Under the pieces are notes generated by a model. It searched no databases. It was not told the origin of the DNA and saw nothing but the letters and a program-made list of their open reading frames with translations. The position numbers were made by a program, and so were the translations under genes. Positions 22,001-33,329 of a stretch of DNA of 64,000 nucleotides are shown piece after piece; the first letter of the stretch is position 1; each line of letters begins with the position of its first letter. This stretch comes from Melitaea cinxia (taxonomy: Eukaryota; Arthropoda; Insecta; Lepidoptera; Nymphalidae): contig NC_059398.1 in NCBI RefSeq assembly GCF_905220565.1, positions 14,405,210 to 14,469,209 of the forward strand, in the 5' to 3' direction.

Positions 22001-23473
22001 TATCATAAACCTTAGATAAAACGTCGTCGTTAGTTACATCTCCCTTTATAAATGTAACCTTATTCGCTCCATACTTCTTATTCAATTCATTTTGTAATGC
22101 GACTCCTTTTACCTCGTCAACGTCCACATTGGTTACATGCTGAAATTATAGTATTTTACAGAGTTAAATTAAGAAACAATGAATTTTATTCTTTGGTAAC
22201 ATAAAATCTGCTAAATAAATATTGAAGAGAGGTGGCTATACTCTTTACTGCCGAAACCGCACAGCCAATAGTCAATTAAATACGCACCATCTATTATACA
22301 AATAAATAAAATTGGAGTGTATGTTTGTAATATTAAAATAACCGCTTTTTACTAAATGTATATGGATACATATACCAAAATAACATTTATTCCAATTTTG
22401 GTCTATCTGTTTGTTTGTTCCGGCTAATCTCTAAAATAGCTGGATCGATTTTGACGAGACTTTCACTTGCAGATAGCCGATGTAATAAGGAGTAACTTAG
22501 GCTACTTTTATATTAGAAATTTATTTATTTTACAACTCTGCGAACTGAACAATACTTAACTACTTTTTTGTTAAATTCCACTCGGACGAAGTCGCGGGCC
22601 CAGCTAGTTAGAGATAAATCAAAAAGTACTTAACAAAATTTATAAGAAAAGTACATTTTGATGTAACTGATCTTCCCTCAATTTTAATGATGCATTGTTT
22701 TTATGTATTTGTGATCAAAAGCCTAAGAAAAAAGTTTCATGCTTCAAACCCTTCCGTACGAATTTCATCTCATATTTTACCCATTAAAGGTTAAAATTTC
22801 CACAAAAGGTGAAAAAACTGTTCACCTATTTTTAACCAGTAGTCCAGAAATAAAAATTTGATGTTTCCACCTTCAAAAATGACGAACTTTCCATTTAAAC
22901 TTGTATACCTTTTTAACGGTAGATTGCCAAGGTTATACGTTTCCTGAAAATTTTATTTTATATACCTAGAAATACAAAAACAGCAAAAATCTTAACAATT
23001 TTAATGAAAGTTTCTTCTTGTTGTAGCTTTGTATTCTAACTAAGTAGTTTTTCCCAGGAGTTCTCTTCTTCTTCAAATATCTTCAAAATTCGTTAGCAAA
23101 TAATATGTTTCTGTTTAGTAAACACAAAAGTAAAAATATATATATTTATGACATACGTTACTATAAATACAGATAATCTAAAAGACGAAAGAGAAAGGAA
23201 TAATAGGTTATTTTAAACAGCAAATAAAAGTCATAAAATATGTAAACAAATGTCTGTTGGTAAACCACAGAAGAAATAGGTCATTCAGCTTATATTGAAA
23301 CCCAAGGAACTGATGCAAATTGAACGGTAAATATTAATTTTTTTTTTATTAAAATTAGAAGACGCTTTCTCTCTTACCTTAACATTTTCTTCTAATAAAT
23401 ACTCCACTACTTTGGCACCGATCCCGACTGATCCCCCAGTTATAAAAACAATTTTCTCTGCCAAACTGTACAT
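19036..23473 (-). CDS. SDR gene B: classical short-chain dehydrogenase/reductase, paralogue of A
   Basis: Five exons on the minus strand: 23378-23473, 21900-22139, 21315-21488, 20780-20934 and 19036-19186 (816 nt, 271 aa plus stop), with the same lengths and phases as A. All donors are GTAAG-type. Motifs: TGGSVGIG (12-19), NNAG (92-95) and the S142/Y155/K159 triad (YFATK). Exon 2 differs from A by a single residue (D to E) and exon 5 appears identical in protein. Exon 1 (AEKIVF for KDKVVF) and exon 4 (DKFGSFDEHIIKKVQENLNS for EKLGNFDEEINKNIQTVLKS) differ more. It is a cytosolic NAD-dependent dehydrogenase by family; substrate unknown. Homology to A in the 5' flank ends about 50 nt before the ATG, so the TATA box of A is absent and expression may differ. 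Confidence 0.88.
19190..20430. other. Intron 4 of SDR gene B, first part: repeat fragments
   Basis: AT-rich. A fragment of the 16745-17135 repeat lies at about 19768-19872 (gggctcaaaatgcccatgcc). It is followed by a Helitron-like piece from about 19875 to 20153 (ccgaaacggcttgaccgatt ... gtttgccgagtcagCTAG). No coding exon was found here. Confidence 0.5.
20430..20705 (+). repeat. Interspersed LINE/SINE-type repeat
   Basis: Starts tcggcaaacaagcgtacggc and runs through cgcctgcaacaccagaagta, aagcgcgttgccgaccca and gggctgctcc to cctacctcag. A reverse-orientation copy is at about 30702-30965 and a more diverged one at about 32280-32590. It lies within intron 4 of SDR gene B. Family not classified. 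Confidence 0.6.
21047..21215 (+). repeat. SINE head fragment (tRNA-derived family)
   Basis: Diverged plus-orientation copy. It has the B-box-like gagttcggttcc and later ccaccgtgcctcgaagagca. It lies in intron 3 of SDR gene B. Confidence 0.6.
22290..22607 (+). mobile_element. Non-autonomous Helitron (intron 1 of SDR gene B)
   Basis: Starts TC at 22290 and ends gaagtcgcgggcccagCTAG at 22607, with a T following, as expected for Helitron insertion between A and T. The internal text (tgttccggctaatctctaaa, ttgacgagactttcacttgc) is the common lepidopteran type. No coding. Confidence 0.6.
22610..23377. other. Rest of SDR gene B intron 1, nothing recognised
   Basis: AT-rich with no clear repeat boundary or open frame of interest. 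Confidence 0.4.
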
Positions 23474-23479
23474 GATTTG

Positions 23480-25093
23480 TTATATCGTAATATATTACGC
23501 AAAATGAAACCTCGATATTAGAATAAGGTATTGTATTGTTGGTGATAAAAAAAAAATTCTTCAAAGATAAGATAAATTTAGATAAGAGAATTATAAAGAA
23601 TTTTTATCTCCTTTTGTCACTATCAATATAATACATTTTATATACTTATTTATTTATTTATTTATACTTTAATGTACACCACAACTACACTTTAAACAAT
23701 AAACACACTTAAAAACACTTACAGACTGTGAAGCACAATGGGCGGACTTATGGCTATTTAGCCATTTCTTCCAGACAACTGTTAGAGTATTAAAAATATG
23801 GATCAATTATCAAAACATTTATTTTAAGGTTTAGCAACACTATCATTTTAATATCAGTAAAATCGTTTAATTGCCAGGCCTTTGATAGCTCGTTTGTCAT
23901 GGCAACACAGTTGACACTTAAGAGGGGAATGGACGTTGACGGGGAATTATTTTATTTTAGCTTTGGCGGTGGTAGATTAAAAGCGGAGAGAATATATACT
24001 GGCTACGGATCAGACGTAAAAGGCGGTCTCGATACTACTTAGTGGCGTTAAGTACTGATGTCTTAATTAATAAACTTTATAATAGTGCATATTGAGTTTT
24101 TTTAACACAACCCAACGCATTATACATTTATTGAGTTATTTCACAATATTTTCTATGAGATGTAACTGTACACCTACACCATCAATATATCATCTCCTTT
24201 GTCCTAAGATTTCCTGGAAAATTTTCCGCCTAGGCTTTAGGCCGCCTTTTGTACATATTTCTACGGATGAATGTTAATGTTAGTTAACTTAAAGTTTTAA
24301 AATTATTATAAACATTTTTTTTCACAATAAAGAATTATTCATCTTAAGACTACACTAGCTAACCAGGTAAAGTTTGTTTTACAATATATGTTATTAACTC
24401 CCTTATAACTTAGGGGCATGAAAAATAGATGTTGGCTAATTCTCAGACCTTGCATAAATAAAAACAAGCACCAACTGTATAAGCTATCCAGGTGATAATG
24501 TAACTAATCATTATATACATTATTGTCATATCATTACCGTGTCATACTAAACAGCGGTTATAATGAACAAAATTATTATTATCATTTAGTCATAATTAAT
24601 CAGAACCAAAATTACCATAGCTATATATATAATTATATAGAAACACAATTGACTTAGCTTTTAAGATGGCTATATAGTGTCTATATCACCAGAAAAGTAT
24701 ATCCAACAACACAATATTGTAATAGATTAAATATATTATCCAATGAAACATTAACGTCAACAACTAAAATTGTATAACAGAAAAGATAAAATAAAAATGA
24801 GTTGTTTCCTTTGCCCCGTTTAGATAGGGAATCAATAAGAGAAAATAGAATTGAAATAATCTAAGAGTATAGATAGATATAAATATAGATAGGAGTTAGC
24901 TGGAAATAAAACGTGTACAAACAAAAACTAAGTCAGGCACAAACATAGGCAAGAACAATCTAGAAATGAAATAATAGACTAGTAAGAATATAATGAAGTT
25001 AAATTAAAGACCACAGTTTGGTAAAACAAACCAGCCAAGTAATGTAGACTGCTGACTGGCAAAATTAGATTACAAACAGGCATTATAGAATAG
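23480..25093. other. Intergenic DNA between SDR genes B and C; possible LTR
   Basis: No gene was seen. At about 23920-24240 there is a purine-rich run (aagaggggaatgg), a less AT-rich segment and a polyadenylation-like hexamer, which together could be a solo LTR. I could not pair its ends. Confidence 0.3.
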
Positions 25094-26732
25094 TTAACCC
25101 TTTAACGCATATGGGACACATTTGTCCCCGTACGTTTTTTCAGTTTCCTGCGATACGTATTAGTTTAAATCAATTTAAAAGTTTGTATTTATAAATTTAA
25201 AAGTACGTTTAACGATATTTTAGCTGAGATCACTGAACAAGACGGATTAGAAAAGAAATAAATAGGCGCGAATTTGTGAGTTTTTCGTCGGCTGAAGTTG
25301 TGTTTTAGATTTTAATTTTTATGATATTTCTTCAGTTTTGTGTTGCTATTTTTTTAATAATTCTATTCTTTGGTTAGTATTTTGCAAGTTTCATCTGTTT
25401 TTCTAATGTTTTCATTAGTAAATATGGTTTTTTTTACGAAAAATTGAAAAGGGACACGGGTGTCCCAGTGTGCGTCAACGGTGCCTTTTGTCATATGTTT
25501 GACTACCCTCTAAATTTACTATATTTAAGTCATTATTCTTGTAAGTCAATGCAAATTTTGATTCAGTAGTTCAAAAACATGTCTACGCGAAGGACAAAGG
25601 AGTTTTCGTTAACAGGCAGTGAGATTTTGGAATATTTCGTAGCTGATAATAGCGGCGACGAGGATGGACTTCTTTTGGACGAAGAAGATCAACAATTTCT
25701 GGCGCAATACATTGATGAAGGTCTTTCCAACGTTGACATTGAACCAGGCAGTCCTCCGGGTGTTAGCGAAATTATACAGAATAAAGAATATAGACAATTG
25801 TAACAAGAAATTCCACGAAAAAGCACAGAAACTTTACCCTCGTTCAACTGGAGAAAAAACTCCTACATACCGCATCAATTTCATGATCAAGAAGGCTACA
25901 AATATGGCGAAGTTAATATTTTGGATAGTCTTACTAGTTCAAATTTCTCTCCTATAAATATTTTCAATGCTGTTACAAATTTCGATCAATTAATAGACGA
26001 CATTATTGTACCTAAATTGGAACAATACACATTGCAAAATGGAAGGTCTTGTACTCTCTCTAGTGTTGAGGCCAAGGTTTATCTCGGAATGAACTACGTA
26101 ATGGGATATCATGTTTATATATTATATTTATATAAAGAAAATTAAAGGTACACTGCTTTCATGCCTAGAACGTCGCCAAGATGTAAGTCGTTCCGTAATT
26201 GCTGATTTTTCGTCTCGTCGGAGAAGTTTTCCATCTTCAGTAACCACAAATAAGTGGATAAGTCATACTCCAAAACGGGAATAGCCTTCTCACTTTATGG
26301 TGAAGGCAAATATAAGGCAGAAATGTGTCCGATGTGCCAAATTTCATGTTGAGAATCGAACAAACAATACATGTTCAACGTATAATGTACATTTATATTT
26401 TACTTCTAAAAGAAATTGTTTTGCAGAATACCACTAACATTTTTTTCTTTTAGATTATAATTTTCAGTTGATATAATAAAAACGTTAATTTTTACTATAT
26501 TAGTGATTTTTTTTTTGCGAAATAACGATATGAAAAACGTGTGTGAAATTGGTACATTTTGCAACCGTTGACGCACATTGGGACACATATGTCCCAGCCT
26601 GAAAAACACATGAAAAATAATAAACTATTATTTTTTTCATTGTTTTATGTTTAATTAGCTCTTAATAAACCGTTATGACTAGTAAACAATTTCGTTTAAT
26701 TTCTCTAAACCTTATGTGCGTGAAAGGGTTAA
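25094..26732 (+). mobile_element. Internally deleted piggyBac-like element 2
   Basis: Bounded by TTAA at 25094-25097 and 26729-26732. The terminal inverted repeat is TTAACCCTTTAACGCA on the left and TTAACCCTTTCACGCA from the right. A second, subterminal inverted pair (gggacac.cgtgtcccagtgtgcgtcaacgg) lies at about 25450-25483 and 26562-26600. The transposase relic is on plus: an N-terminal acidic part from the ATG at 25579, an in-frame TAA at 25801-25803, then the same frame continues to about 26105 (SLTSSNFSPINIF, SVEAKVYLGMNYVMGYH). Next comes a jump to the C-terminal end at about 26150-26440, with a Cys-rich segment (KCVRCAKFHV, NNTCSTYNVHLYFTSKRNCF). The catalytic core between these parts has been lost. 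Confidence 0.85.
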
Positions 26733-26899
26733 AAGATACAGACGATAGTATGGCATCATTAGTAGAAGGAAGTCACTCTGAGCATGAGAGAAGACGAATG
26801 AAAGGAATAAGTATAAAAGAGGAAAGGATAACAAACAAATAACTGATAGCAGGCATAAAAGAGACCAAAGCAAACACAGACTCCGACCTCTATATCGGG

Positions 26900-27316
26900 G
26901 GTATATATTAAAAAAAAAAATTCTCAGACCTATCCATTTTGCACACAAAATTTCATAAAAATTGTTCCGGCCTTCATCGGTCGTTCGTCACGACAGGGTT
27001 TCTTAAAAATTGGTTTGGGGGAGTATGGTAACTAACATTGTGACACCAAAGTTTTATATATAAGAATAAGAATTAAAGTGATGTATTTCACAATTCTTCG
27101 AACTAAGTTTTGGAATTTCAACCTTAGGATTAGAGTTTCTAAATGAAAAGAGAAATTAAGAAATGAGGAATTGGAACTTCTTTATGCTAGACTTTATATA
27201 TTAGACTTTTATCTTATTTGAGACAGGTTTTGATGACAATTAAAGCTAATAATAGATTTTATCAAGTTAGCACTCACACCAAGCTACGGCTGATGTAGTC
27301 GCGGGCATAACTAGTA
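26900..27316 (+). mobile_element. Helitron-like relic
   Basis: Contains ctcagacctatccattttgc and ccttcatcggtcgttcgtca, and ends tgatgtagtcgcgggcataactagt, a decayed form of the gtcgcgggcacagCTAG terminus. Boundaries are approximate. Confidence 0.45.
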
Positions 27317-27385
27317 TCATAACAATAGTATCAACGTCAGAAATCGTCAAGAAAAAAAGATTTTTAACCGACTTCCAAAAAAGGA

Positions 27386-27723
27386 CGCTTTAGCCTGTAA
27401 TATCCTTACGACGTAGGCCTCTTTCCCTATGTAGGACAAGGATCAGAACTTAATCCACCACGCTGCTCCGATGCGAGTTGGCGGATATATTCCTTACTAT
27501 GAGTAACAATCGCTATCAGGTGTACATGATAACAACCGGGAGCGACGGCTTAATGTGCTCTCCGAGGCACGGTGGGGAGACCCTAAAAGACTGCACAAAC
27601 ACCCAGACTACGGCAAATATCTGTATGGCCAATGCAAATATTTGTCAAGTGCTGAGATCGACCCTGTAACCGCCAGGGTAACAGCCAAAAACCCATGCTA
27701 GGACCGTTGCGCCAACGTATCGT
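27386..27723 (-). repeat. SINE copy, near full length (tRNA-derived family)
   Basis: Minus-orientation copy from cgctttagcctgtaatatcc to gttgcgccaacgta, with both the tail and the tRNA-like head. It lies just after the 3' end of SDR gene C. The plus-strand open frame at 27478-27669 is a by-product. Confidence 0.8.
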
Positions 27724-29596
27724 CACCAACAACCATTAACCTTAAATCCAAAGTAACTTTTATTTATATGTATATTTTTATGAAAACAAACAGTACATAA
27801 TTAATTTATCTAATAAAAAATATAAACAAATTATTATAAATGAAATTTCCAATAATTAAATATTTGATTTGATTTTTGATCAGGCGCTTTATAAATTTTC
27901 GAAATAAAAAGTCTATCTTTTCTCGCCTTCCATTACTAGGTTAGTTAAAAGACCATAGGCTTTCTGGACAGTTTCAGTGACATTCATTACAGGTTTATCA
28001 GCAATCGACAACCATGTGCTTCCACTTTCTCCCTGTTTTAAGGCATCTATTAGACCGCGAGCTGCTGACTCAATCCTGAAAATAAATTAATTAAATAAAT
28101 TAAACACTTGGTAATTTATTCTAACATTTTTAAAGTAAATATTTCATTTGTTTTACAAGTAAATAGCTTATTATTACCTACTAAGACGCCACTCAATAAC
28201 AAAATGTCAAAACTAGTTCAATGACTTAGAAATTTATTATAACAAACAGACAAGCTCACACTTCAAGAAAATTTCCTTCTGCATTTATAATATTAGTATT
28301 TATTGCTAACTAAGACCAGTGACATTCCAAAACTTACTTTTGGTACGGATAGGAATTTAAGGAATCCATCATAATTTCCTCGATCCTTTTGTCAAAAGTT
28401 CCTAAATTTTCTTTCTTTAGAAGTGTAGTGTCAGTGGCACCAAAACACATTGTCAGTACGCGTACTCCAGATCGGTCATAGTAGTCGGGCAGCTGTTGAA
28501 TACAAAAATAGGAAAATCAAAATCAACCTAAATGCTTATGCCTCATTAGCATAAGTGACAAGTATTTCCTATTGTTTTTAATTTTTGAAAATTTTGTTAT
28601 CACTTTATTACATTATTGATAAAATCAATTGAAGGATTATTGGGACAATAAAAGTATGAAAATTGCTTACCCCAACGCAGTTGCTAAACTGCAATACTGC
28701 ACTCTTAGTAGCAAAGTAGATAGGATAAGGACTGTCTTGAAGAAAAGCAGCCACTGACGATATATTCATAATAACACCTCCATTACCACCTTCGTCTTTC
28801 CTCATCACATCCATGGCTTTGATCGTATTTGTTATTAATGCAGTCTTAAACAAAAATTACACAAATTTTAACTGTAGTATTACAATCCTAGCTTACTGCA
28901 TTCAGTAATGGGTCTGCCAAAGAAACATTTTTTACTGAGTTTATAGTAAATCTTACCACATTGATTTCAATTTCCTTTTTATAAATCTCTCTTTTGTCGT
29001 TCATGAGGGCAGCGTTATTTATAACTACGTCAGGACGTCCATGTTCTTTGAGTATTATATCATACGCTGCGTGTAAGTCATCATCATTTGTCACATCTCC
29101 TTTTATGAATTTAACTTTTTCCGCTCCATACTTTTCATTTAATTTATTTTGTAATTCAATACCTTGATTCTCGGCAATGTCCAGGTTTGCAACATACTAA
29201 AACGTAGCGATATTATTAATCATCTAATTTTATATGCTATAAACAAATGTATTTAGCTTTATGAGTCGTTCTAACTGAATATGGTATATAACTAAACTAG
29301 CTACTGCTAGAATTTATTGTATAACAGATCGAGAAATCTCCTCATCAGTCGGGCAATATTTTTGTATCCATAATGCAATGGTACCACATATACAAATCGA
29401 AAAACTATCACTGTCACTATAGATTATTATTATCAACATAATAACAATAAAACGCAACTCACAAAAAAACAAGAGATAAAAAGATTTATAGCTTAATTGT
29501 GCGATTAGATCATACACAGAATCTGCAGTGCTATTTTTCCAAGTAAACAAAAGCATTAAGAATTTTCAAAAAAGAGTCGATAGGTGGGGCATGCGT

Positions 29597-29905
29597 CGCT
29601 TCAGCCTGTAATATCCCACTACTGGTCATAGGCCCCTTTTCCCATATAGGAGAAGCATCATAGCTTAATCCACTACGCTGATCCAATGCGGGTTGGCGGA
29701 TATATTCCCTACTATGAGTAACGATCGCTATCAGGTGTACATGATAACAACCTGGACCGACGGCTTAACGTGCTCTCAGAGGCACGGTGGGGAGACCCAC
29801 AAGGACTGCACAAACACCCAGACCACGGCATACAGGTGGTATGTCCAATACAAATGTTTGTCATGTGCGGGGATCGAACCCGCAACCGCCAAGCAAGCGT
29901 AGCAG
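29597..29905 (-). repeat. SINE copy (intron 1 of SDR gene C)
   Basis: Minus-orientation copy with ggcggatatattccctacta, gtgctctcagaggcacggtg and the B-box complement ggggatcgaacccgcaac. The head beyond the B box is replaced by short repeats (agcgtagcag/aagcgtagca). Confidence 0.75.
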
Positions 29906-30111
29906 TAAGCGTAGCAGGGGCAAGCGTAGCATAGTAAAAATAAAATTACCCTCTTAAAGCACAATATTTTTTTAAGGTTAAAGAAAAACTTGACATATAT
30001 TTTAGTACAACTATATCTGTAATCTTTGCCAAACGACATAAACATTTCCAATAATTATTACTGACAAACATTATCTGATTAACTTGTTATGATGACGATT
30101 AACTTATTTAT

Positions 30112-30965
30112 CTCTGAAATTTTATCTTTTACTAAACAAAATGCTAATTGATTTCGTAAATTAAGTTCGAAAAACATTCGAAAGTTCCTAAAATTATCGA
30201 GATAATTTTATTTATATATATGAGGTTATGATAAATTTAAGACCAACTAGGTTTCCATAAAGATGTTTAATGCACTGGAAAACAGCATATAAAAGTAGAA
30301 CCTGTTAGATTAGAAACAAAATCAACGTTATTAACAGCAGCTAACGTATTAGTGCAGTTAAATTGTTGTTTCTTACTAGGAAAGTTTTGGGGTAGTTATG
30401 TTTTCGTTGTGCAAATTTGATTAAAATCGATTGAGTAGTTTAGGATTCCATTGCAGACAAACAACGTGACGCGTAATTTATATTATACATATTAAGATGT
30501 ATTTTCGGAGACTAGGTTTGTGCCGCACCTTCGACCACGTGGTGTTTACGTTTTTTTTTTTGCGTGGTGGATTAATATACTATCCTCCTACAGACTACAT
30601 ACTTTGGTAAAGAGACTTTATTAGTCCGACTTCATACCATTTCTTGCTCCTATGCCTCTCACTTCCATTCTGCATACTTTATTTTTCTTGTATCTATAAC
30701 TGAGGTAGGGCACAGCATGAGCAGCCCGACTGAGGAATTAGGCACCTCGCGACCTTACAGAAGATCACAGCCACATAAACTGCTTTCAAGCACAGTTGTG
30801 TTCCTGTGGTGAGTACGGTGACCATAGCTCCTGGGAGGGATTGGAGGTATACCCTATCCTATAGGATCGGCAACGCGCTTGCGATGCTTCTGGTGTTGAA
30901 GGCGTCTATAAACTACGACATTCGCTTACCCTCAGGTAAGCCGTACGCTTGTTTGCCGACCTAGT
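30112..30965. repeat. Gene C intron 1: block shared with 14.1-14.6 kb plus a LINE/SINE-type repeat
   Basis: 30112-30690 is homologous to 14143-14600. It is followed at about 30702-30965 by a reverse-orientation copy of the 20430-20705 repeat (actgaggaattaggcacctc ... cgtacgcttgtttgccgacc). Confidence 0.55.
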
Positions 30966-31289
30966 ATAAAAAAAAATCCTATTAGGTTTCATTTTTCGAG
31001 GCAGAATTTTTTTTTAAACATCGAGTTCCTGGGATAGGTACTGTTGTATACAGGATTTAATATACAAGAGTTTCAAGGGCTGTCCCTCTAAGGTATTAAA
31101 TTAAAATACACCTTAAAACAAAAGAATTTTTTATAATAGACTCTAGATTGCTTATACAAATAATATAATTACTACATGACATAACAACTTACCTTAACAT
31201 TTTCTTCTAATAAAAATTCAATGACTTTAGCGCCAATACCATTTGACCCCCGGTTATGAAAACGACTTTGTCTTTTAACTCGTACATTG

Positions 31290-32934
31290 TTGAAGCTAAT
31301 ACTGCACACTTGTGTAAAATAATATGATAATATATGTAAAGTAATATGATAAGATATGATCGTTATATATGTGTTCTAATCTTTATAGGCCTACTTATCA
31401 AATTTCTTTTTTTAAAATCTCATTCAAGTAAAAGATAAGACACCTTGAACATACATAAATGTTGTCAACATTAGATACAAATCAACTTACGGCAATTTAG
31501 TAAAAAATATAATTAAATGTATATATATTATATTTATTCAAGCAGGCAGTTAGAGTAACTGGCTATTGCTTGTATCCAACGACATCCAGAAGAGTTACCA
31601 ATGCAACAATAATTGTGTTTGCTTGCAAACTAAAAAAAACCGACTTCGATTACATCGACAAGTAATACAACGTAGAGGCACGAAAAATAGTCAAGTAAAT
31701 ACGCGTTATTAAAGATTATTTAAAAATTCGTGATCGGATCTCAATCATATTTAAATGGGAGTACATGGCAAGCATCTACTTTCGAATAAAACAAGAATCA
31801 TCAAATCGGAATACCCAGTGAAAAGTAAAAATACAACGTAGGTCGACGAAAAAATAGTCAAGTAATTAACATTATAAAATACAATTCGAAAAGTACTTGT
31901 TACGTCTTAATTAAACTTAAATGGGACCACATGAGACGTAACACCTTTAGATTAAAAAAATCATAGAAATCGGTCCATCCAGTCAAAAGTTCTGAGGTAA
32001 CATACATCAAACAAACAAAAAATACAATCGAATTGAGAACCTACTCCTTTTGGAAGTCGGCTAAAAAGAAACCTAATTATATTTATATTTTTTAACATAA
32101 AAAAAATAGCCGATCCGAACTATAAAATTAGCTACTGAGTGATTTGTACAAACAATCCACATTATGTAATGGAGTTTGGTAGTCGATTAAAAATGTCATT
32201 ATCAAATTCAATGTGTCTCCATCATAGAATGATAAGTCGTTGACCAGCAGTGAAAGATTAGCTTAACAGATTACGTAGTGTAGTAGGTAATATTTTGATT
32301 TTTTGTTCTATCGTTGGGTGTAGGACACAGCAAGAAATATCTTGCTCACAATTTAGAGCAGCCCGACCGAGGAAGTATCTTGATCTTAAAGAAGATCACA
32401 GCTAAATAACACTGCCCTGAAATAGTGTTATATCCTGAGGTGAATAATTTGGCCAGGCCTCTAGATGAAGGTTAAAGATATGGTTAGCAACGTGCTTGTA
32501 ATTATGTCGGTAATAAAGCCGTTCATAGACTATGGTATCCACTTATCTTCAAAACTAACCGTACGCATGTTTGCCACATTTGATGTAAAAGAAGGGTACG
32601 AGATGATACTGTAACGAGATGAATAATATCATGGTTAGCTTTGAAACTAAACTTTTTATATTCACTTTAGTAACCCTGCAATAATATTTTATTAAATTAT
32701 ATTTTCAGAATTTAGTCACAACTCATATCAGGTAAATAATGATAACCTTAAAAAGAGAGAGAAAGTTGACTTACATGGCTAGCAATCGCTGATAAGGCCA
32801 TAAAGTAAGTTTTTTCTTTTTAAGAATGTATACTGCGTCTTAAGTGAACTTTATTTTCTAATAACTATTGTTTTATTCAACTGACTTCACTTGTTTATTC
32901 AAACTACGACTATTATAAATAAATATATAAAAAA
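31290..32934. other. Intergenic DNA upstream of SDR gene C, repeats only
   Basis: Just upstream of the gene C ATG there are GATA-type motifs (tgataagata at about 31349) but no obvious TATA box. Further on are a GAAGTCG-family copy (about 31605-32070) and a diverged 20430-type repeat (about 32280-32590). No gene was seen. Confidence 0.5.
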
Positions 32935-33320
32935 AAACAACTCACTAACAGTAACATAGATTAAGTGTATATTGTAAGTAGAACATAAGTGTACATAACT
33001 ACTGTGGTAACTAGGAAATAAGTGTATATAATTATATAGGTATGACAACTAGCAAATAAGTGTAAATATAAACCTAGATAATAATAATAATAATAATATA
33101 TTCAGAAACTACGAATAAATTAATGATGTGTATACTTTTCCATCAAGAATTTTTACAAGGTATAAAAAAATCCGTCAGCGTCGGACCACGTCCTAGTTTT
33201 ACTAGGCAGTCGCAGGACTGTCGATTTGTAGTTTTTATGATAAATCACCTGTGGTATTAATATAATTATAATGCATATTTAACAAAAGGCATGGGTATTT
33301 TGAGGCCATGGATGTTCATT
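32935..33320 (-). repeat. Interspersed repeat (inverted partner of 16745-17135)
   Basis: Reverse complement of the 16745-17135 series: ctaacagtaacatagattaa, repeated ataagtgtacat units, gtcggaccacgtcctagttt and ggactgtcgatt. It lies in the gene-poor spacer. Confidence 0.6.
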
Positions 33321-33329
33321 TTTTAAATA

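Larger units (their letters stand above)
27913..31287 (-). pseudogene. SDR gene C: short-chain dehydrogenase paralogue with a 1-nt frameshift in exon 1
   Basis: Five exons on the minus strand: 31193-31287, 28957-29196, 28671-28844, 28338-28492 and 27913-28075. Exons 2-5 are fully open with good splice sites. Exon 1 is 95 nt where A and B have 96: the G run in the nucleotide-binding motif is one base short (gacccccgg on plus, where A has gacccccca), so the frame is lost after MYELKDKVVFITGG. With the frame intact it would be 275 aa. It is more diverged than A and B: NNAA replaces NNAG, a longer C-terminus ends in MEGEKR, and the YFATK catalytic motif and its Ser are kept. It could be a young pseudogene, a segregating null allele or a sequencing error in a homopolymer. 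A candidate poly(A) hexamer lies at 27759-27764. Confidence 0.8.

Noticed and set aside
24092..24277. 61-codon frame starting MSFFNTTQRI as a small gene
   Set aside because: No domain, no splice context, and it lies in a possible LTR-like region.
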